In this document: positions 42,135 through 47,837 of the stretch, one piece after another
Layout of the letters: each line of letters opens with the position of its first letter
Numbering within the stretch: position 1 is the stretch's first letter
Origin: Lachnospiraceae bacterium UBA7182
Lineage (GTDB): Bacteria; Bacillota; Clostridia; Lachnospirales; Lachnospiraceae
Length of the DNA: 47,837 bases
Reading direction: 5' to 3'
Assembly (NCBI GenBank): GCA_002491115.1
Contig: DKVI01000033.1
Span: 44,594-92,430 of the forward strand
Translations under genes and position numbers: made by a program
The notes under the pieces: model-generated
Seen by the model: the letters and a program-made list of their open reading frames with translations, nothing else
The model's database searches: none
What the model was told of the DNA's origin: nothing

Positions 42135-43961
42135 TTGGATAAATATGAAGTGTTAAAAAAATATTTTGGATACAGTCAGTTCAGGCCGGGACAGGAGGAA
42201 CTGATCGATGCCATGCTGCAGGGCCGGGACGCGCTGGGCATTATGCCTACCGGAGCGGGTAAATCGATCTGCTATCAGATTCCTGCTCTGATGCTGCCGG
42301 GAATCACCCTCGTGATCTCGCCTTTGATCTCCCTGATGAAAGATCAGGTGCGGGCGCTGAACGAGGCGGGCGTCCATGCGGCCTATATCAACAGTTACCT
42401 GACGGAAACACAGATCGAAAAAGCCATGTATCTGGCGGGACAGGGACGTTATAAGATCATCTATGTGGCGCCGGAACGGCTTGTAAGCAGCCTGTTTATG
42501 GACTTTCTTGCCAGGGCAGATATCAGTATGGTGACGGTGGACGAAGCGCATTGCATTTCTCAGTGGGGGCAGGATTTCAGGCCCAGCTACCTGAACATTG
42601 TACATATGATCGCAAAGCTATCTGTCCGTCCGGTGGTGAGCGCTTTTACGGCTACGGCTACGGAAGAAGTAAAAAATGATATATTGTGTGTACTCGGGCT
42701 TAAGGAGCCCAGAGTGCTGGTGACAGGATTTGACAGGGAAAACCTGTACTTTGAAGTGCGGACCGGCGGCAAAAAAGATCAGGCATTGCTTGCCTATGTA
42801 AAAGAACACAATCAGGACAGCGGCATCATTTACTGCGCCACAAGAAAGAATGTGGAAGCCGTCTGCGAGCTGCTTCAAAGGGAGGGAATACCCGCCACCC
42901 GGTATCATGCCGGACTTACACCGGAGGAGCGGAGGGTGAATCAGGATCAGTTTATCTTTGACGAAAAACCGGTCATCGTGGCCACCAACGCTTTCGGCAT
43001 GGGCATAGACAAATCCAACGTGCGCTATGTCCTTCACTATAACATGCCCCAGAGCATGGAAAACTACTATCAGGAGGCAGGCCGCGCCGGGAGGGACGGC
43101 GGCCGCGCGGAGTGTATTTTGTTCTATTCGCCCCAGGACGTGAGGGTCAATCAGTTTTTGATGGAGGAAAAGACGTTCCGGGAGGATATGACAGAGGAAG
43201 AAAAAGAGGCCGTAAAAGAAAGGGACGCGTTCAGGCTGAAGAAAATGACCTTTTACTGCACCACCAAAGACTGTCTTCGGGGATATATACTGAATTATTT
43301 CGGGGAAAAGGCCAGACGGCGCTGCGAGAACTGCTCCAACTGCCTGGATGAATATGTGGAGGAAGACGTGACCCGGATCTGTCAGGATATCGTCGCCTGT
43401 ATCCGGGAGGCCAGGAGAGGGTATGGAGCGGGCACCATTGCCGCCGCCCTCCACGGCAGCAAAAGCGAAAAGATACGGACTTACGGACTGGACCGGCTTG
43501 CAACTTACGGATGTCAGGAGGCGGTATCGGAACATCGGTTAAAAGAGATCATAGGGGAACTGACGGCAAGAGAGATTTTAAGAAGCTCCGACGACAAATA
43601 CGCGGTTTTGAGCTTACAGGAAGGGGCAAAAGAACTCCTGAACGGAACCGCTTCGGTGGTGATGAAATTTTCCAAAGCACCTGAAAAGACGTCCGGGCCT
43701 GTCAAAAAGCAGGCCCGGGCAGCGGAAGAACTGGATGCCAGAGGCTGGCAGCTCTTTCACAAACTCAAAGAACTGCGCCTTCGGATCGCAAGGCAGGATA
43801 AAGTGCCGCCCTATATTGTGTTTACCGACAAGACACTGATTGATATGTGTCTGAAAAAACCGAAAAACCGGACACAGATGCTGGAAGTGTCGGGGGTTGG
43901 GGAGGCAAAGTATCAGAAGTACGGGGAAACATTTTTGGAATGTCTGAAAAAAGAGGGTTGA
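42135..43961 (+). CDS. recQ: ATP-dependent DNA helicase RecQ
   Basis: RecQ unwinds DNA 3' to 5' in recombination and repair. In 608 residues it has Walker A MPTGAGKS (about 37-44), the DEAH box (136-139, VDEAHCISQWGQDFRPSY), the helicase C-terminal motif NMPQSMENYYQEAGRAGRDG, a zinc site of the RQC region (KDC...CENCSNC), a winged helix, and a C-terminal HRDC domain (LFHKLKELRLRIARQDKVPPYIVF). The start is TTG 42135 with GGAGG 7 bases upstream. The full three-part architecture is intact. The last codons overlap the -35 box of the PadR gene. Confidence 0.96.
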   Translation: MDKYEVLKKYFGYSQFRPGQEELIDAMLQGRDALGIMPTGAGKSICYQIPALMLPGITLVISPLISLMKDQVRALNEAGVHAAYINSYLTETQIEKAMYLAGQGRYKIIYVAPERLVSSLFMDFLARADISMVTVDEAHCISQWGQDFRPSYLNIVHMIAKLSVRPVVSAFTATATEEVKNDILCVLGLKEPRVLVTGFDRENLYFEVRTGGKKDQALLAYVKEHNQDSGIIYCATRKNVEAVCELLQREGIPATRYHAGLTPEERRVNQDQFIFDEKPVIVATNAFGMGIDKSNVRYVLHYNMPQSMENYYQEAGRAGRDGGRAECILFYSPQDVRVNQFLMEEKTFREDMTEEEKEAVKERDAFRLKKMTFYCTTKDCLRGYILNYFGEKARRRCENCSNCLDEYVEEDVTRICQDIVACIREARRGYGAGTIAAALHGSKSEKIRTYGLDRLATYGCQEAVSEHRLKEIIGELTAREILRSSDDKYAVLSLQEGAKELLNGTASVVMKFSKAPEKTSGPVKKQARAAEELDARGWQLFHKLKELRLRIARQDKVPPYIVFTDKTLIDMCLKKPKNRTQMLEVSGVGEAKYQKYGETFLECLKKEG

Positions 43962-43986
43962 CAGAACGAAGTGTCCGGGATATTAT
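43958..43986 (+). promoter_or_regulatory. promoter of the PadR-SEDS operon
   Basis: TTGACA at 43958-43963 overlaps the recQ stop codon (TGA), and TATTAT at 43981-43986 is 17 bases on. The -10 box overlaps the first operator palindrome. Confidence 0.85.
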
Positions 43987-44015
43987 ATAGATAATCTATA
44001 TATAGATAAACTATA
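43984..44015 (+). promoter_or_regulatory. tandem palindromic operators, probably PadR sites
   Basis: TATATAGATAATCTATATA at 43984-44002 is a perfect palindrome around A43993. A second copy, TATAGATAAACTATA (44001-44015), keeps the pattern with one mismatch. Centres are 15 bases apart. Both lie at or just after the -10 box, where a bound repressor would block transcription. Confidence 0.7.
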
Positions 44016-44045
44016 CAAATATCTGATTTTGACAGGAGGTATATG

Positions 44046-44381
44046 ATGGCAGTTGACCGGACACTGGTATCCGGCAGCCTGGCGATGATGATTTTAAGGC
44101 TGCTGACAGAAAAGGACATGTATGGGTATGAGATGATCGACACCCTGCGGAAGCGCTCGGAGAATGTGTTTGAATTAAAGGCGGGCTCTCTTTATCCGCT
44201 TCTTCACAATCTGGAGGAAAAATATTTCGTCACTTCCTATGAGCAGGAAGCGGCGGGCAAGATGAGGAAATATTACCACATTACAAAAGACGGAAAGAAA
44301 CATCTGGATAAGAAAAAGGAGGAGTGGCAGCAGTATTCAAAAGCCGTGGCCAGCGTCCTTGCATTGGAGGCGTGGGCATGA
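44046..44381 (+). CDS. PadR-family transcription regulator
   Basis: PadR repressors have a winged-helix DNA-binding domain. The 111 residues show the typical RTLVSGSLAMMILRLL, MYGYEMIDTLRKRSENVFELK, GSLYPLLHNLEEK and the wing RKYYHITKDGKKHL, with a short C-terminal dimerisation helix. AGGAGG at 44034-44039 fits ATG 44046 (6 bases) better than ATG 44043 (3 bases). The stop codon overlaps the start of the next gene as ATGA. Two palindromes over the promoter suggest autoregulation. PadR genes of this kind usually control the membrane protein they are paired with, in response to ligands such as envelope-active compounds. Confidence 0.94.
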   Translation: MAVDRTLVSGSLAMMILRLLTEKDMYGYEMIDTLRKRSENVFELKAGSLYPLLHNLEEKYFVTSYEQEAAGKMRKYYHITKDGKKHLDKKKEEWQQYSKAVASVLALEAWA

Positions 44382-45727
44382 GGATGGAAGAATATCTGAC
44401 GAAAGTAACCGAACAGATCCGCTGCCAGAAGGCAAGGGAGCTGGTCGTCGATGAACTCAAAGACCATATCCTGGAGCAGGCAGAGGCCTATGAAACGGAA
44501 GGAATGGAAGAAAGCGAGGCTTTGGAACAGGCCGTACGGCAGATGGGAGATCCGGTGGAGACCGGTGTATCTTTGGACCGGGTCCACAGGCCGAAAATGT
44601 CCTGGAGCATGCTCGGACTGACGGCGGTGATCAGCCTTTTAAGCCTTGCTGTCCATGCGGCGCTTATAGGAAGCGGAGAGGCTTCCCGGATGGGACTTTA
44701 CTATTTCAGAAATGATGTTACATTCACCTTGCTTGGCTATGCGCTGATGCTTCTGGTTTATCGGATGGACTACAGTATTTTGTCCAGGTATGCCAGATGG
44801 ATGGCGGCAGGGATGCTTTTACTTCTGGTGCTGGGCAGTCATTTTCTGGGCGTCGAGGTACACGGTATGGTGAGGTATATCCGGGTGGGGCTTTTTACAA
44901 TGTCCATCTCCACGCTGATGTATCTGTATGTGCCCGTCTTTGGAGGAATTTTGTATCAGTACAGAGGAGAAGGATACAGGGCGCTGGGGAAAATATTTTT
45001 GTGGGCGGCGGCGCCGGTTCTTATGGCTTTTAAAATGCCGTCTTTAAATCTGGCGATTATTCTGTGCTGGACGTTTACGGGGATGTTTTGTATCGCCGTG
45101 TGGAAAGGATGGTATCAGATCCATAAAAAGAGGGATCTGGTCATCCTGGGAGTCGGAATCCTGGCGCTGCCCGCCCTGCTCTGGATGCTTTTGTCTACAG
45201 GCCAGTGGGCGCCTTATCAGATCGACCGGGTGAGGGCTTTTCTGTCAGGAAATCCCGATTATGATTACTACGGGCAGGTGAGCAGAGAATTTTTAAGCGG
45301 AAGCCGCCTGCTGGGTCAGGGAACAGGAAACGCGCTGCAGCTGTCGGAGCGACTTCCGGGTTATAACATGGACTACATCCTGGTAAGCCTGATCAGCCTC
45401 TACGGAGTGCTGGCGGGGGCGCTGGCGCTTCTGCTTCTGGCATTTCTGTTCATGAAGATCTTTAAGATCTCTGTCAGGCAGAAGAATCAGCTTGGCCTGG
45501 TTACAGGATGCGGCTGCGGGATTCTGTTTTTCATACAGCTTGTATTGTGCCTTGGGGTGACTTTCAGCCTCTGCCCGTCTACTTCGGTGACACTGCCCTT
45601 TTTCTCCTACGGAGGAAGCGCGACCGTCGTGTCCTATATGCTGCTGGGGCTGGTTTTAAGCATCTACCGGCACAAGGATATCCTGCCTGAAAAGCCGGCG
45701 AAAAAAGTGATGGAGATCGCCCCCTGA
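44378..45727 (+). CDS. HAAS-domain SEDS (FtsW/RodA-like) membrane protein
   Basis: Residues 1-72 form a cytoplasmic HAAS-like helical domain (AREL..DELKDHILEQAEAY, QMGDPVETGVSLDRVHRP), typical of membrane proteins paired with PadR. From about residue 76 to 449 lies a SEDS fold with about 10 membrane segments: the loop QIDRVRAFLSGNPDYDYYG (about 283-301) corresponds to the catalytic Asp loop of RodA, SRLLGQGTGN to its conserved glycine stretch, and the C-terminal SVTLPFFSYGGSA to the hallmark PFxSYGGS. SEDS proteins polymerise glycan strands. The acidic pair after the next loop of canonical RodA/FtsW is absent (MDYILVSLISLYG), so activity is uncertain. ATG 44378 overlaps the PadR stop. Confidence 0.88.
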   Translation: MRMEEYLTKVTEQIRCQKARELVVDELKDHILEQAEAYETEGMEESEALEQAVRQMGDPVETGVSLDRVHRPKMSWSMLGLTAVISLLSLAVHAALIGSGEASRMGLYYFRNDVTFTLLGYALMLLVYRMDYSILSRYARWMAAGMLLLLVLGSHFLGVEVHGMVRYIRVGLFTMSISTLMYLYVPVFGGILYQYRGEGYRALGKIFLWAAAPVLMAFKMPSLNLAIILCWTFTGMFCIAVWKGWYQIHKKRDLVILGVGILALPALLWMLLSTGQWAPYQIDRVRAFLSGNPDYDYYGQVSREFLSGSRLLGQGTGNALQLSERLPGYNMDYILVSLISLYGVLAGALALLLLAFLFMKIFKISVRQKNQLGLVTGCGCGILFFIQLVLCLGVTFSLCPSTSVTLPFFSYGGSATVVSYMLLGLVLSIYRHKDILPEKPAKKVMEIAP

Positions 45728-45732
45728 TCTGA

Positions 45733-45761
45733 ACATATTGAAGGTTGTCCCTGCATAAGAT
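45733..45761 (+). promoter_or_regulatory. sigma-E-type promoter of spoIIID
   Basis: ACATATT (45733-45739), 14 bases, then CATAAGAT (45754-45761) matches the sporulation sigma-E pattern (ATATT, 14-15 bases, CATACAAT-like). This agrees with the known sigma-E control of spoIIID. A 7-bp hairpin (45757-45775) overlaps the start region. Confidence 0.7.
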
Positions 45762-45788
45762 GTAAAAAACATCTTTAGAGGGATTACC

Positions 45789-46046
45789 TTGAAAGACTAT
45801 ATTGAGAAACGGGCGGTAAATATAGCCAATTATATTATAGACCATAACGCGACAGTGAGGCAGACTGCGGAGCGGTTCGGCGTCAGCAAGTCCACCGTGC
45901 ATAAAGATGTGGCGGAGCGTCTGCTCTATATCAATCCCCATCTGGCGTCGGAGGCCAGGAAGGTACTGGACCTGAACAAATCCGAACGCCATATCCGCGG
46001 CGGACTGGCTACGCGGGAAAAATATCTGCATCAGCATCATGTATAG
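45789..46046 (+). CDS. spoIIID: sporulation transcription regulator SpoIIID
   Basis: SpoIIID is a small mother-cell DNA-binding regulator that switches gene expression after sigma-E. The 85 residues match the family in length and contain MKDYIEKRAVNIANYIIDH, the helix-turn-helix ATVRQTAERFGVSKSTVHKDVAERL and a basic C-terminal part (RHIRGGLATREKY), which contacts DNA. The start is TTG 45789 with AGAGGG upstream; there is no ATG before the conserved sequence. The upstream sigma-E-type promoter fits its regulation. It follows the SEDS gene by 61 bases, as in genomes where spoIIID lies near cell wall genes. Confidence 0.95.
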   Translation: MKDYIEKRAVNIANYIIDHNATVRQTAERFGVSKSTVHKDVAERLLYINPHLASEARKVLDLNKSERHIRGGLATREKYLHQHHV

Positions 46047-46082
46047 CGCAGGCAGGTCTCACACTTGGGCCTGCGTCTGCGC
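46046..46082 (+). terminator. hairpin after spoIIID
   Basis: GCGCAG/CTGCGC and GCAGG/CCTGC form a long GC-rich stem with a two-base bulge. No T-run follows, so it is either a weak terminator or a 3'-end stabiliser. Confidence 0.45.
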
Positions 46083-46100
46083 ATTCCCGGGCTTTGGGTC

Positions 46101-46129
46101 TTGCCAAGAGATTCTTCATCCCTTATAAT
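46101..46129 (+). promoter_or_regulatory. guaA promoter
   Basis: TTGCCA at 46101-46106 and TATAAT at 46124-46129 are 17 bases apart. The leader to the GTG start is only about 25 bases, too short for a purine riboswitch. Confidence 0.8.
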
Positions 46130-46160
46130 GTTTTCAGAAATTACGGAGGAGGAAAACTGC

Positions 46161-47702
46161 GTGGCAAGAGAGACGGTGATCGTATTGGACTTCGGCGGGC
46201 AGTATAACCAGCTGATCGCCAGAAGAGTCAGAGAGTGCAATGTGTACTGCGAGGTGTATCCGTATACATTGGCGCTTGATAAGATCAAAGAGATGAATCC
46301 CAAAGGGATTATATTTACAGGAGGCCCCAACAGCGTCTATGACGAGGCTTCCCCCCATTATCAGAAAGAGATATTTGAGGCAGGGATACCGATCCTGGGT
46401 ATCTGCTATGGCTCCCAGCTGGTTGCCTACAGCCTGGGCGGGGAAGTGAAGACTGCCCCGGTCAGCGAATACGGGCATACAGAAGTGCAGGTGGACAAGA
46501 CTTCCGTGCTGTTTCAGGATGTGGAGCCGACCACGGTGGTGTGGATGAGCCATACAGATTATATTGCCCGGGCGCCGGAAGGGTTTCGGGTGACGGCACA
46601 TACGCAGGTCTGTCCGGTGGCGGCGATGGAATGCCCTGAGAAAAAAATATACGCGACCCAGTTCCATCCGGAAGTTATGCATACAAAAGAAGGACAGAAG
46701 ATGCTGAAACATTTCGTCTATGACGTATGCGGCTGCAGCGGTGACTGGCAGATGGGCTCCTTCGTGGAAGAAACCATTCAGAGTATCCGTAAGAAAGTCG
46801 GCAGCGGCAAGGCGCTGTGTGCCCTGTCAGGCGGCGTGGATTCCTCTGTGGCAGCAGTTCTGCTCTCCAAGGCAATAGGAAAGCAGTTGACCTGCGTCTT
46901 TGTGGATCATGGGTTACTTCGTAAAAACGAGGGCGACGAGGTGGAAGCCGTATTCGGCCCGGACGGCCCTTATGAACTGAACTTTGTACGGGTCAACGCC
47001 AGGCAGAGATATTATGATAAATTAAAAGGGGTGACGGAGCCCGAGGCGAAGCGAAAGATCATAGGCGAAGAATTTATCCGCGTATTTGAGGAAGAGGCAA
47101 AGAAGATCGGAGCGGTGGATTTCCTCGTGCAGGGCACGATCTATCCGGACGTCATTGAGTCCGGCCTCGGCAAGTCCGCGGTCATCAAATCCCACCACAA
47201 TGTGGGCGGACTTCCGGATGTGGTGGATTTTAAGGAGATCATCGAACCGCTGCGCATGTTGTTCAAAGACGAAGTGAGAAAAGCCGGTCTGGAGCTTGGC
47301 ATTCCTGCACATCTGGTCTACCGTCAGCCGTTTCCGGGTCCGGGTCTGGGTATCCGTATCATTGGGGAAGTGACGGAAGAGAAGGTGAGAATTGTCCAGG
47401 AGGCGGACTATATTTACCGGGAAGAGATCGCGAAAGCCGGTCTGGATCAAGGGCTGGGACAGTACTTCGCGGGGCTTACGAATATGCGCTCTGTGGGCGT
47501 AATGGGGGATTTTCGGACCTATGACTATGCCGTGGCGCTGCGGGCTGTGAATACCAGCGACTTTATGACAGCAGAGTGTGCGCAGATTCCTTATGAAGTG
47601 CTGTTTAAGGTGACGAACAGGATTATCAATGAAGTGAAAGGTGTGAACCGGGTGCTGTATGATCTGACGTCGAAGCCGCCGGGGACGATTGAGTTCGAGT
47701 AA
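46161..47702 (+). CDS. guaA: GMP synthase (glutamine-hydrolysing)
   Basis: GuaA converts XMP to GMP using glutamine and ATP. The 513 residues show the class I amidotransferase part (VLDFGGQYNQLIARRVRE; Cys82 in GICYGSQL; His169 and Glu171 in FHPEV), the PP-loop ATP site SGGVDSS (223-229), and the C-terminal dimerisation domain (FPGPGLGIRIIGEVTEEK and LTSKPPGTIEFE). GTG 46161 has GGAGGAGG 8 bases upstream; the frame open from 46065 would start in the promoter and is rejected. It has its own promoter and a strong terminator. Length matches the family. Confidence 0.97.
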   Translation: MARETVIVLDFGGQYNQLIARRVRECNVYCEVYPYTLALDKIKEMNPKGIIFTGGPNSVYDEASPHYQKEIFEAGIPILGICYGSQLVAYSLGGEVKTAPVSEYGHTEVQVDKTSVLFQDVEPTTVVWMSHTDYIARAPEGFRVTAHTQVCPVAAMECPEKKIYATQFHPEVMHTKEGQKMLKHFVYDVCGCSGDWQMGSFVEETIQSIRKKVGSGKALCALSGGVDSSVAAVLLSKAIGKQLTCVFVDHGLLRKNEGDEVEAVFGPDGPYELNFVRVNARQRYYDKLKGVTEPEAKRKIIGEEFIRVFEEEAKKIGAVDFLVQGTIYPDVIESGLGKSAVIKSHHNVGGLPDVVDFKEIIEPLRMLFKDEVRKAGLELGIPAHLVYRQPFPGPGLGIRIIGEVTEEKVRIVQEADYIYREEIAKAGLDQGLGQYFAGLTNMRSVGVMGDFRTYDYAVALRAVNTSDFMTAECAQIPYEVLFKVTNRIINEVKGVNRVLYDLTSKPPGTIEFE

Positions 47703-47705
47703 CGG

Positions 47706-47757
47706 ATAGAAATCTCGGAAGCCTTGATTTTACTGGGTTTCCGAGGTTTTTCTATCT
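47706..47757 (+). terminator. guaA terminator
   Basis: CTCGGAA (47714-47720) pairs with TTCCGAG (47739-47745), followed by T5; GATAGAAA and TTTCTATC can extend the stem further out. The last 80 bases of the window hold nothing I can identify. Confidence 0.88.
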
Positions 47758-47837
47758 CCAAAAGTTCCATCTGCGTTCCATTTTAAGCCCAAAAGAGGTA
47801 GAAATAGCAAGGGTTTGTGGGAAAAACAGTTAAAATT

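Noticed and set aside
42618..43535. Open frame of 305 codons antisense to recQ
   Set aside because: It lies entirely within an intact recQ, with no promoter or ribosome binding site.
46083..46160. Guanine riboswitch before guaA
   Set aside because: The predicted leader is only about 25 bases, too short for the aptamer, and no purine-aptamer sequence was seen.

Overview
The window looks like a chromosomal segment of a spore-forming Firmicute of the Lachnospiraceae type (Clostridia). The reasons are the protein style of RpoB/RpoC, EF-G and PfkA, AGGAGG-type ribosome binding sites with several TTG and GTG starts, the sporulation genes (a SPOCS/LysM coat-type protein, a GerA germinant receptor, SpoIIID) and the absence of any phage or transposon signal. 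This assignment is inference from sequence style. I saw no rRNA, tRNA, insertion sequence or CRISPR array.

Layout. 1-9977: the end of rpoB, then rpoC, and the str-type cluster rpsL-rpsG-fusA-tuf. 9996-12862: a MATE transporter facing a MgtC-like gene, then an XRE regulator facing a 40-residue membrane peptide. 12934-20408: a CvfB-like S1 protein, a small conserved protein, and a run dnaE-pfkA-SpoU methyltransferase-AAA ATPase. 20388-24907 (minus): a soluble hybrid histidine kinase and a FeoA-FeoB fusion. 25006-27801: an ECF sigma factor with its own ECF-type promoter and a membrane-anchored partner, then a CarD-like regulator behind a leader that ends in an intrinsic terminator. 27837-33738 (minus): malQ-plsC-ddl-murF-alcohol dehydrogenase, tightly packed with ATGA overlaps. 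33874-40127: a PrcB-like lipoprotein, a SPOCS/LysM protein, ispE, a GerAA subunit and a GerAB protein fused in frame to a shortened GerAC, plus a tiny lipoprotein. 40215-47702: a DUF1934 protein, a second MATE transporter, recQ, a PadR regulator overlapping a HAAS-SEDS fusion protein, spoIIID and guaA.

The housekeeping content is ordinary. The unusual material lies in the regulatory DNA and in the fusions: two tandem 36-nt hairpin repeats at the 5' end of the MgtC transcript; divergent promoters that share one palindromic -35 box, with direct-repeat operators, between the XRE gene and the 40-residue peptide; a promoter-leader-terminator arrangement ahead of the CarD-like gene; tandem palindromic operators ahead of PadR; the GerAB-GerAC fusion; the HAAS-SEDS fusion; and two terminators that double as coding sequence of the facing gene. 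Coordinates and pairings were read by eye, and no folding or database search was run.
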